DNA from: Candidatus Obscuribacter sp.
Lineage (GTDB): Bacteria > Cyanobacteriota > Vampirovibrionia > Obscuribacterales > Obscuribacteraceae
DNA: 64,000 bases
NCBI GenBank assembly: GCA_016718315.1
Contig: JADKDV010000012.1
Coordinates: 34,284 to 98,283, forward strand
Direction of reading: 5' to 3'
In this document: positions 17,806 through 25,295 of the stretch, piece by piece
Numbering within the stretch: position 1 is the stretch's first letter
Layout of the letters: every line of letters starts with the position of its first letter
Position numbers and translations under genes: made by a program
Notes under the pieces: model-generated
Database searches by the model: none
Told to the model about the DNA's origin: nothing
Seen by the model: the letters and a program-made list of their open reading frames with translations, nothing else

Positions 17806-18759
17806 CTATTTGGCAGTAAAGACCTTAAGTCTGTGACCACCGTCAGGAGCCGCTACGGGCACGTATAAAATCGGCTGTCCAGCCATTACTGAAGCAGAAC
17901 TATTGATTTGCCCAGTTGCCGTTTGCTGCGGGTGGCCAAACTGACTCTGATAAACCGCAGTATCTTGCGAATAGTGACCACTAGCTAAGGACCACCCCGG
18001 CTGCTGAGCCTGTATTGGCATGGGTTGGGGCATTGATTGGGGCATTTGAGCCGCCATGGGAGCCTGATTGGAAAAGCTGCGCAAAGAAGGATGTGCGCTT
18101 TGAGGCATAGACTGAGGATTAGCCATCATCATGGCCGGAGGCATAGGACCAGAAGCAGGTGCGGCAAAAGTGCGTAAGGCTGGCTGCATATGGGCTGTAG
18201 TGGAAGCCTGCATCACCACGGGCTGAGCAGCACTTGCATGAAAATCGCCAGTACTGGGATTGTAGCCCTGGGGCATATTGGCGGGTGCGGGAGTATAGAC
18301 TATCCCTGAATTTTTGGTTGTCTTGATGGGCAGCGCCTCTCTGGCACTACCAATGAGCTTCCGGTCAAAATGCGCAGTCGGTGCGTAAGCGCTGATGCCA
18401 CCCACCACCTGATTGGCAAAGGGCTCATTGTGGCGAACCCAATAAATGACACCAAGCCAGCCAGTAAAAGCAGCAAAGAGACAGAAAAAGAGAAAGTTAG
18501 GAGTAATGACAAGACCCTGGGTCAGGGTTTTGAGACTCATGCCCTTAAGAGCGCTGTTCCATATACCAGTCTGCTGAGGCGCTTCGCCATGGTCATGACC
18601 GTGATCATGGCCATGATCATGACCGTGGTCGTGATCATCAAGACCAAGAAACTGAGCCAGTGTGCCATGACTCTGATGCCCGTGACTGTGCCCATGGTCG
18701 TGACCGTGGTCTGCACCACCGCCATCGTTATTGCCACCGTCCATGAAAACGCCGCTCAT
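17806..18759 (-). CDS. His-rich single-pass membrane protein with Met/Gln/Pro-rich tail
   Basis: About 317 residues, not recognised. Residues about 18-58 are a metal-binding-like stretch of alternating His-Gly and His-Asp (HGHDHGHSHGHQ, then HDHGHDHGHDHGHDHG). One transmembrane segment (NFLFFCLFAAFTGWLGVIYWV) lies near 90-110. The C-terminal 190 residues are rich in Met, Gln, Pro and Ala (MPQSMPQPMPIQAQQP) and probably disordered. His-rich tracts like this occur in Zn, Ni or Co handling proteins, but no transporter domain is present. The ATG at 18759 follows a GGGG stretch; an in-frame TTG precedes it. The function is unknown, and metal buffering is only a hypothesis. Confidence 0.7.
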   Translation of the reverse strand: MSGVFMDGGNNDGGGADHGHDHGHSHGHQSHGTLAQFLGLDDHDHGHDHGHDHGHDHGEAPQQTGIWNSALKGMSLKTLTQGLVITPNFLFFCLFAAFTGWLGVIYWVRHNEPFANQVVGGISAYAPTAHFDRKLIGSAREALPIKTTKNSGIVYTPAPANMPQGYNPSTGDFHASAAQPVVMQASTTAHMQPALRTFAAPASGPMPPAMMMANPQSMPQSAHPSLRSFSNQAPMAAQMPQSMPQPMPIQAQQPGWSLASGHYSQDTAVYQSQFGHPQQTATGQINSSASVMAGQPILYVPVAAPDGGHRLKVFTAK

Positions 18760-18852
18760 GTCCAACTACCCCGGCACAAGTCCTATCTAAATATAGATTG
18801 TAGGCTTGATCACCATTAAGTAAATGGTAGAACCACGCATAATTAAGAGAAG

Positions 18853-19296
18853 TTAGTCGACTTCGACGCCTTCAATCTGGGCTACACGCTGTCTCAGACT
18901 CTCTACAATTTTGGGCATTTCAAAGAGTGCCGGCATGCGCTCCTCGATACTGGTAATGTGCCGGGTCAACTCGATTGAACGCTCCATGAGCTTAATCAAT
19001 ATCTGCTGAGTAGCAACCAGCTGGCGCTGATTTTCTATGAGCTGACTGGCAATTTTGCTTGTTTCCATACGTTGGTCAACGCTCACCGTCATAAGCTCAG
19101 TAAAACGCTCTACCAGCTTTTCGACCTGGTGACTCATATGGCTATCACCATAAGCAGTGGCACCCTGCCCACCAGGAGTATTAGCCTCGGATTCCTCGGT
19201 CAGGTTAGCGAAAAATTGATCGAATCCTTCCATGTCGACACTATAGTCAGACCTGGATTCGGGTGTTTCTTCGGGAACCCGCTTAGCCTCTGCCAT
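18853..19296 (-). CDS. Small acidic coiled-coil-like protein, unrecognised
   Basis: About 147 residues. The frame extends to 19404, but a perfect AGGAGG ten bases before the ATG at 19296 marks the real start (MAEAKRVPEETPE). The first 60 residues are acidic and polar. Residues 60-140 form long amphipathic helices (VEKLVERFTELM, QLIENQRQLVATQQILIKLMERSIELTRHI) that look like a coiled coil with heptad hydrophobics. There is no signal peptide or catalytic motif. It could be a structural or adaptor protein. It lies 93 bases upstream of the His-rich gene on the same strand and may be cotranscribed. Confidence 0.65.
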   Translation of the reverse strand: MAEAKRVPEETPESRSDYSVDMEGFDQFFANLTEESEANTPGGQGATAYGDSHMSHQVEKLVERFTELMTVSVDQRMETSKIASQLIENQRQLVATQQILIKLMERSIELTRHITSIEERMPALFEMPKIVESLRQRVAQIEGVEVD

Positions 19297-19904
19297 TAAA
19301 CTATTTCCTCCTAAAGGACATAAAAGAGACTGTAGCAATCCTGCCGCGGCTAAGCGCTTACAGCGGTGTATAGCTCTTACACCACGGAGAACACTTGACC
19401 CCAAGTCACTCGGTTTATGGATGTGCCGCCGTAAGTGGTGGCAACGTATGAATTATAACCAATGCCTTTAATAAGGCAATAGAAAATCAAAAGAATTTAT
19501 GAGCAACTTTGATACCACTTTGAGAGTTAACCAAAAGTGGTATCAAACGGACAGACAAAAATATGGTGTCACTACTGGTGGTGAAAAGAGATAGCTGTCG
19601 GAGATCTGATAGTAAGCCAGCTCAGCCTTACACAATGGCAAAAGCCACCGAAGAACGCAGAAGCCAATATACGCCTGACACCTACTGGATCTCCATCCAT
19701 GGTGGTTGTGGATCTACGACGCTATGGCATTAACTGTGATGGCACATTAACAGACAAAAAAGCATCAGTCGGCTACCTACGGACGAAATGATCAGTCACC
19801 ATACGTGATACCTACTAAGATATGCACCAGTCGGCAATAGCAGATATTGGCAGCGCAAAATTCCGATACTGACCTCATATGTGGTGGTATCAATGCGACT
19901 GATA
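19297..19904. other. Long non-coding gap
   Basis: About 600 bases without a convincing gene on either strand. It holds a 14-bp perfect inverted repeat (19508-19547), and the sequence GTGGTATCAA from that repeat recurs once at 19884-19893. The phrase CAGTCGGC also occurs twice (about 19768 and 19830). This could be a degraded gene, a small RNA locus or regulatory DNA. I see no tRNA or riboswitch. Confidence 0.4.
19508..19547. repeat. Perfect 14-bp inverted repeat with 12-base loop
   Basis: TTTGATACCACTTT (19508-19521) and AAAGTGGTATCAAA (19534-19547) are exact reverse complements around GAGAGTTAACCA. Neither side has a T-run, so a terminator is unlikely. It could be an operator, the end of a small mobile repeat, or an RNA hairpin. 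Confidence 0.75.
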
Positions 19905-19940
19905 AAAACCTCCCCCGGCCAGATAGCAAGAGGAGGTTTT
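19905..19940 (-). terminator. Intrinsic terminator of the PD-(D/E)XK gene
   Basis: A 9-bp stem (AAAACCTCC / GGAGGTTTT) with an 18-base GC-rich spacer, followed on the minus strand by TTTTTATC. It sits 20 bases past the stop of the minus-strand gene ending at 19960. Confidence 0.75.
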
Positions 19941-19959
19941 AGAGTTGGACTATAGTTTT

Positions 19960-20871
19960 TTAAGCAGATAGAGGATAGCCGCCGCCGCTAACAGGCCCTT
20001 CCAGAACGACATGAGCTGACGCAGAATCCTGTTGATTTTGCTCAAACCCGTGACTATCCTCGGCGTTGAGAGTCAGAAGCTCACCGGAGTAACTACGAGT
20101 ATTGCGATGCAATCTGGACTCGATAGCCTGACAATAACTGCAGCCATTTTTTGTTAATGCAGGATCTTCGTGCTCAGGCATATCAACCAACTCCTTCATC
20201 TCTGAAAGGTTTTTGACAATCTCAGGCCAGTGCAAGCGATAAGCAGTCTCAGACATATCACGAGCAACTACTTTACTCTCTTGCGGACTGACCTTGATAT
20301 TTGTTACCACTAGCTGTTTGTAATTAAAGCGTACTTTGAGGCGCTCAGCCAGGTGTTGCTTGACCAAAAGCCCAGGTGAAGGCCAGGCAGGATCAACAGC
20401 TCTAACGGGTTTTAGATTGAATATGACTAGCTCGAGCTTTTGCTCGCGGGGATACCAGAGCACAAGATCAAAGGACTCCTCAAGATAGACCCGCTCGTTT
20501 TGCACTCTAGAGCGCACCTTAAGCGAGACTGCTGCTATCTCAGCACCATCTGGCAAGTAAGGATGTGCCTGGTAATGCAAAAGAGTTTTGTAGGCAAACA
20601 AAAAGGCTCTGGTAGCAGCGTCAGCGGCCTGAGGATCGCGATTAAGCTTATCTATGGGCCAGTATTGCCCCATAAACTTTTGCACCTGCGAAGCACTGGT
20701 CAATCTACCCTTATTAATCTCAGACAGTCCGCGCAGTATAAAGCGCTTACAAATGCTGGCGGCACTGGAGCGCACCTGCTCTACACCATCCTGATGATAA
20801 GCAAGAAAGTAAGCACGTTTACAAGCTTGATAGGCATCTAGCATCGTTGGTGAAAACAAGGTCCGGTCCAT
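19960..20871 (-). CDS. PD-(D/E)XK nuclease-superfamily protein, probably inactive, with Cas4/AddB-like cysteines
   Basis: 303 residues. The N-terminal FSPTMLDAYQACKRAYFLAY matches the S-x-(S/T)-x-L-x-x-Y-x-x-C start of RecB/Cas4-type nucleases. The core has an Asp (SFDLVLW), but where the family reads (V/I)-x-D-x-K the sequence is ELVIFNLKP, with Asn for the metal-binding acid. A QHLAERL helix follows, as in motif IV. Later cysteines (NGCSYCQ) together with the first Cys resemble the Fe-S cluster of Cas4 and AddB. GGGGGCC before the ATG supports this start. The fold is likely; nuclease activity is doubtful. No cas genes or CRISPR array are present. Confidence 0.65.
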   Translation of the reverse strand: MDRTLFSPTMLDAYQACKRAYFLAYHQDGVEQVRSSAASICKRFILRGLSEINKGRLTSASQVQKFMGQYWPIDKLNRDPQAADAATRAFLFAYKTLLHYQAHPYLPDGAEIAAVSLKVRSRVQNERVYLEESFDLVLWYPREQKLELVIFNLKPVRAVDPAWPSPGLLVKQHLAERLKVRFNYKQLVVTNIKVSPQESKVVARDMSETAYRLHWPEIVKNLSEMKELVDMPEHEDPALTKNGCSYCQAIESRLHRNTRSYSGELLTLNAEDSHGFEQNQQDSASAHVVLEGPVSGGGYPLSA

Positions 20872-21302
20872 GTGGCCCCCTCTGGTATTACCATATTTTT
20901 GTATGTCATACTAATATATAGTACGTGGATTTAAGCCGTCAAATGAATTTCATTTGGAAGCTGAAAATGTGTTTGCTGGTTGAGAATTTTGGTTTGAAGA
21001 AATAACGCTTATTGCATGATCTCTATGACTTATAAATTCCCCTAAATATCCCCCGGAAACCTGCTTGACAGCCGCACCAAGACAAAGCCGGCTTGATATA
21101 CAAACGATGGCGCAGCGCCACTCATGAACCCCCTGCGACGGATGCACAAAAGAGATAAGAAAATAGCCAAATAGACAAAATCAAGTGCAGATTAAACCTG
21201 CAAATTAATTGATAATGTTGGTGTAGTTGCCTGGTTTGTTTGAACTGCGGCAGGCAAAATTGCGTTCTTTTATATATGTACTCTCAAGAAGAATCCAAAA
21301 CA
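20872..21302. other. Intergenic region between divergent nuclease genes
   Basis: About 430 bases with no convincing gene. It contains a 17-bp palindrome at 20940-20956 and a shorter one (TGGCGCAGCGCCA) at 21108-21120. AT-rich DNA near 20905-20930 (ACTAATATATAGTAC) is a plausible promoter area for the minus-strand gene. In-frame TTG (21240) and ATG (21276) upstream of xseA have no ribosome site. Confidence 0.4.
20940..20956. promoter_or_regulatory. 17-bp palindrome, operator-like
   Basis: CAAATGAATTTCATTTG is symmetric except for its central base, with two 8-bp arms. It lies about 70 bases upstream of the PD-(D/E)XK gene start on the minus strand and could bind a dimeric regulator. Confidence 0.4.
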
Positions 21303-22550
21303 ATGTATCGTCTGCAAGAAGCCAATCCAGTCACCCCAGTGCTCACTGTTTCTCAGTTAACGGGCAAGATTAGAGATGTCCTGGAAGGTGAGTTTGACTC
21401 ATTTTTAGTGGTTGGCGAAGTATCCAACGCCAAGGTATATCCCAGTGGGCACTGGTATTTTTCGCTCAAAGACCAAGAAGCAACTCTGCCCTGTGTTTGC
21501 TTCAAAAACTGCAATTCATCGATCAAATTTAAATTGACCGACGGCTTGATGGTAGTGGCTCGCGGCAAGCTAAGTGTCTATCCTCCTCGTGGCGCATATC
21601 AGATGATCGCCACCAATCTTGAGCCCGTGGGCGTGGGCGAATGGCAACTAGCATTTGATCAACTCAAAGCAAAACTAGAAGCTGAAGGGCTCTTAAGTCC
21701 TGAGCGCAAAAGAGCAATACCAATACTGCCTAAAAAAGTTGGAGTAGTAACAAGCCCTGTGGGAGCCGCTTTGCGCGATGTACTGAGCGCCATGAGTCGC
21801 CGCAATAATGCAGTTTCGGTAGTTATATCACCAGCAAAAGTACAAGGCGAAGGCTCAGTCGAAGAAATAGTCGAAGCTATAGCCAGACTGGAAGCACTGC
21901 CTGATATCGACGTGATCATAGTTGCCCGCGGGGGCGGCTCAATAGAAGATCTCTGGTCCTTCAACACTGAGCCGGTAGCAAGAGCCGTGGCACAGTGCCG
22001 TATTCCTGTTATTTCAGGTGTTGGCCACGAAACAGACATCACTATCTGCGACCTCGTAGCTGACTTACGTGCCCCCACCCCCACAGCCGCCGCAGAACTT
22101 GTAGCTAGAGGTCAGTCCGAGCTAAGTGACAAATGGACTTATCTTAGTCAGCGACTCAGCAACGCCATGGAAGAAAAGCTCAACTATGCTGAGCGTGAGC
22201 TATTAAGATTGAGTCCAAAAAACGCCCTAGACCGCTACGAAAGTCGCCTGGAGATGTCACTTATAAATGTGCTCAATAGCAGGCAGCATCTCAACAGCGC
22301 CATCGAGAGGATGTATACAAAAAAAGAGCACGATCTGCTCAAATTACAGGAGCGCCTCAAAGATCTTGGACCGGGTAATGTGCTCAATCGTGGCTTTACT
22401 ATTTTGCGCCAACTTGACGGTGAGCTAATGTCATCAGCATTTGATCTCAAAGCAGGCATGCAGCTCGAAGCCATACTAAAAGCAGGCAAAGCCTTAGTCA
22501 CTGTCGATAGCGTGGATACAACAGACCACGCTATTTGCAAGCAATTGTGA
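21303..22550 (+). CDS. xseA: Exodeoxyribonuclease VII large subunit
   Basis: About 415 residues. An N-terminal OB-fold DNA-binding domain (VVGEVSNAKVYPSGHWYFSLKD) precedes the catalytic domain with VARGGGSIEDLWSFN and SGVGHETDITICDLVADLRA, then a coiled-coil region and a C-terminal segment with GFTILR. With XseB it degrades single-stranded DNA from both ends and acts in repair. The ATG at 21303 follows AAGAAG and gives the family-typical N-terminus; earlier in-frame ATG (21276) and TTG (21240) starts lack a ribosome site. xseB follows 9 bases later, so the two are cotranscribed. Confidence 0.93.
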   Translation: MYRLQEANPVTPVLTVSQLTGKIRDVLEGEFDSFLVVGEVSNAKVYPSGHWYFSLKDQEATLPCVCFKNCNSSIKFKLTDGLMVVARGKLSVYPPRGAYQMIATNLEPVGVGEWQLAFDQLKAKLEAEGLLSPERKRAIPILPKKVGVVTSPVGAALRDVLSAMSRRNNAVSVVISPAKVQGEGSVEEIVEAIARLEALPDIDVIIVARGGGSIEDLWSFNTEPVARAVAQCRIPVISGVGHETDITICDLVADLRAPTPTAAAELVARGQSELSDKWTYLSQRLSNAMEEKLNYAERELLRLSPKNALDRYESRLEMSLINVLNSRQHLNSAIERMYTKKEHDLLKLQERLKDLGPGNVLNRGFTILRQLDGELMSSAFDLKAGMQLEAILKAGKALVTVDSVDTTDHAICKQL

Positions 22551-22559
22551 GGATAAGCA

Positions 22560-22931
22560 ATGAGCGAGCCAGAAGTAACACAGCTCTCTTTAATAGAGGC
22601 GGTAGCCAAAAAAGAGAAGAAAAAGAGTATCAAGAAGGGAGACAAAATCATGTCGCAAGAAACCGAACAAACTCTCGAACCAGAGGTAAAAATCGACTTC
22701 GAAGCCTCGCTTCTCGAACTCGAAAACGTGGTTAAACAACTGGATAGCGAAGTAAAGCTAGACCGAGCACTAAAACTCTTTGAGAGTGGCATAAAGCTAT
22801 CAGTAGATTGTGAGTCCTTTATTAAAGGTGCTCGCAAAAAAATAGAAATACTCAAAAAACGCTCTGACGGTGGAGTTGAGCTAGCTCCATATCAGTCTCA
22901 AGATAACGGCGACAACCAGGACCAGGACTGA
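22560..22931 (+). CDS. xseB: Exodeoxyribonuclease VII small subunit, possible dual start
   Basis: 123 residues from the first ATG. The XseB domain is DFEASLLELENVVKQL followed by KALKLFESGIKLS-like helices, and the tail is acidic. There are two plausible starts. The ATG at 22560 (after GAGGATAAGCA) adds a Lys-rich 30-residue extension. The ATG at 22650 (after GGGAGACAAAATC) gives a 93-residue protein of normal family length. The small subunit binds XseA as multiple copies and is needed for activity. The next gene begins 40 bases on. Confidence 0.9.
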   Translation: MSEPEVTQLSLIEAVAKKEKKKSIKKGDKIMSQETEQTLEPEVKIDFEASLLELENVVKQLDSEVKLDRALKLFESGIKLSVDCESFIKGARKKIEILKKRSDGGVELAPYQSQDNGDNQDQD

Positions 22932-22971
22932 CCTTGCTTTTATCTGGATAGCACAAATTAGCAGGTAAACA

Positions 22972-24360
22972 ATGCCCAATCTCGATGACACAATAGAAAG
23001 CCTCAGAGAAGCACTGAAAGTATCCCCAGACAACCTGCCTTTGCGCATGCTCCTTGGCGAAAATCTACTCAGCTCAGGGCGCTTTGACGAAGCCGAAAGC
23101 GAATTCACTACAGCCCTTGCCAAAAATCCAGACAATGCCAAACTGGCTGTCAGTCTAGCCCAGGCCTGCTTTAGCAATGGCAAATACAGCCAGGCTCAGG
23201 TCATCCTTGAAGACTGCCTATCCAAAAGCGAAGTACCAGCCAGAGCCCACCTGCTTTACTCCCGGGTGATGCTCAACGAAGGCAAACTCAATGATGCCAG
23301 GACTCACTACCAGAGCGCCATCGAACGAGAGCCCGGGTTAAAAGACCAATCACTAGAAGATAGACTGGGACTAAAAGAGGGGAACAAGCAAGAAAGCCGG
23401 GTCAGTGATGGTCCAGAGCGTCGCCAGGCTGCCACTGCCGGTGGTGAAATCCATGACTACGACATAGATGACTCTGAAGACAGCGAATTTGCGGCGATGG
23501 TCGAATCCGCTGGCATAGATTTTGACGACGTCGGTGGTATGGACGCTGTCAAAGAACAAATCAGAATGAAGATCATTTATCCATTGCAGCACCCTGAAAC
23601 ATTCAAAGCTTATGGCAAAAAGACTGGTGGAGGAATATTGCTATATGGTCCTCCTGGTTGCGGCAAAACATATCTAGCCAGAGCCACAGCTGGACAAATC
23701 AATGCTCGCTTTATCCCGATAGGACTGCACCAGGTGCTAGATATGTGGATAGGTAGCAGCGAAAGAAACCTGCATGAAGTCTTCGAAATAGCACGAAAGA
23801 CCAATCCTTCTGTACTATTTTTTGACGAAGTAGACGCCCTTGCGGCCAGCAGATCTGATATGAAACAGACCTATCATCGTCATTCGATCAATCAATTTCT
23901 CAATGAGCTGGATGGTGTTTCGACGAGCAACGAAGGTGTTCTCATCCTGGCAGCAACCAACGCCCCCTGGGATATTGATTCGGCATTTCGCAGACCCGGT
24001 CGATTTGACCGCATTATTTTTATTCCACCACCAGACACATCGGCAAGAGCCTCTATATTGCGCATCATACTCAAGGGCAAACCACAGGACAATGTCGATT
24101 TTGACTTTATCGCCAAAAAGACAGACAAGTTTAGTGGTGCCGATTTAAAGGCCCTGGTCGAAGACTGCATCGAAAAGAAAATAGAAGAAGCCATGTCCAA
24201 AGGCAGTGCGCCAAAACCAATCACAACAAAGGACCTGGAACGCTCACTCAAAGCAGTAAAACCTAGCACAAGCGAATGGTTTGCTTCGGCGCGCAACTAT
24301 GCTCTATATTCCAACGAAAGCGGACTCTACGACGAAATCGCCAAATATCTCAAACTTTGA
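22972..24360 (+). CDS. TPR-AAA+ fusion ATPase (Cdc48/spastin-like AAA module)
   Basis: 462 residues. The N-terminal 120 residues hold about three TPR units (ALKVSPDNLPLRMLLGENLL, then ALAKNPDNAKLAVSLAQACF). An acidic linker (150-175) leads to a classical AAA module with DFDDVGGMDAVKEQI, Walker A GPPGCGKT (226-233), Walker B LFFDEVDAL, sensor-1 ATNAPWDID and the arginine fingers in FRRPGRFDR. The C-terminal lid has SGADLKALVEDC. Such proteins unfold or remodel partners selected by the TPRs. The ATG follows AGCAGGTAA. It is in the xseA-xseB operon, suggesting but not proving a DNA-repair or protein-turnover link. Confidence 0.88.
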   Translation: MPNLDDTIESLREALKVSPDNLPLRMLLGENLLSSGRFDEAESEFTTALAKNPDNAKLAVSLAQACFSNGKYSQAQVILEDCLSKSEVPARAHLLYSRVMLNEGKLNDARTHYQSAIEREPGLKDQSLEDRLGLKEGNKQESRVSDGPERRQAATAGGEIHDYDIDDSEDSEFAAMVESAGIDFDDVGGMDAVKEQIRMKIIYPLQHPETFKAYGKKTGGGILLYGPPGCGKTYLARATAGQINARFIPIGLHQVLDMWIGSSERNLHEVFEIARKTNPSVLFFDEVDALAASRSDMKQTYHRHSINQFLNELDGVSTSNEGVLILAATNAPWDIDSAFRRPGRFDRIIFIPPPDTSARASILRIILKGKPQDNVDFDFIAKKTDKFSGADLKALVEDCIEKKIEEAMSKGSAPKPITTKDLERSLKAVKPSTSEWFASARNYALYSNESGLYDEIAKYLKL

Positions 24361-24389
24361 GATTTACTTTGAGGATTGATGACTGAGGC

Positions 24390-25295
24390 ATGCAGTGCTT
24401 TTATAGCGACAATTACCACTTTCCCTTGCCTGCAGGTCATCCCTTTCCGATGCACAAATATGCAGAGAGCAAAGAGCAGCTACTGCAACTTAAAATAATC
24501 GCCCCAGAAGATCTGCTCGACGCCGGTCTGGCAGATCTAAGTGACATCGAGAGAGTGCACACAAAAGAGTATATCGAGGCTATCGCCAGTGGACTACTGG
24601 ACAAAGTGGCATTGAGAAGACTGGGTTTTGCCTGGTCAGACAGACTCTATATAAGGAGCCTGGCATCAGTAAATGGCACGATAAAGGCCGCCCTCGGTGC
24701 CTTGCAAAACGGGCTAGCAGCCAATCTAGCCGGCGGCACGCATCACGCCTTTAGTGATAGAGGCGAAGGCTATTGTGTTTTTAACGATGTAGCAGTGGCA
24801 GCTTATCGGTTGCGCCATCAAAACAGCAAAATTAAAATCATGGTGATAGACCTCGATGCTCATCAAGGCAACGGCACCAATGCTATAACCAGAGATCAAG
24901 ACTGGATTTACACCTACTCAATCCACGTCGGCAGCAACTATCCAAGTCGCAAAGAAAATGGCTCAAAAGATTTGCCAGTAGAAAAAATGGTAGATAGTCA
25001 AACCTATCTAAACTTGCTAAAAGCTACCCTGCCAGGCTGCATAGATGAATTTGCTCCGCACTTTTGCTTTTACATTGCCGGAGTTGATGTGCATCAAAAC
25101 GACAGATTTGGTCAAATGTCACTGACTACAGAAGCCATGGCCGAGCGGGACCGTTACACTATAGACCAGGTGCGAAAACGCAAATTGCCGCTCGCCATTG
25201 TATATGGTGGCGGATATAATCGCGACAGAGATGTGACAACCGCCTTACATGTACAGACAATACAAATAGCAGCTAGTTATCACGGCTCTATTTGA
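24390..25295 (+). CDS. Histone-deacetylase-family (AcuC/HdaH-like) amidohydrolase
   Basis: 301 residues of the zinc-dependent arginase/deacetylase fold. The His pair is in GGTHHAF, followed by GYCVFNDVAVAA. Zinc ligands lie in DLDAHQGNGT and AGVDVHQNDRFG, and the Tyr in YGGGYNRD is the usual transition-state residue. Bacterial members remove acetyl groups from lysine, polyamines or acetoin-pathway enzymes. The substrate here cannot be assigned. It lies 29 bases after the TPR-AAA gene, so it is probably the last gene of the xseA operon. Its 3' end overlaps the convergent citrate synthase gene by 8 bases. Confidence 0.9.
   Translation: MQCFYSDNYHFPLPAGHPFPMHKYAESKEQLLQLKIIAPEDLLDAGLADLSDIERVHTKEYIEAIASGLLDKVALRRLGFAWSDRLYIRSLASVNGTIKAALGALQNGLAANLAGGTHHAFSDRGEGYCVFNDVAVAAYRLRHQNSKIKIMVIDLDAHQGNGTNAITRDQDWIYTYSIHVGSNYPSRKENGSKDLPVEKMVDSQTYLNLLKATLPGCIDEFAPHFCFYIAGVDVHQNDRFGQMSLTTEAMAERDRYTIDQVRKRKLPLAIVYGGGYNRDRDVTTALHVQTIQIAASYHGSI

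Noticed and set aside
22235..22855. 206-residue minus-strand gene over xseA/xseB
   Set aside because: It is rich in Ser and Leu as expected for an antisense shadow, and both real genes are strongly supported.
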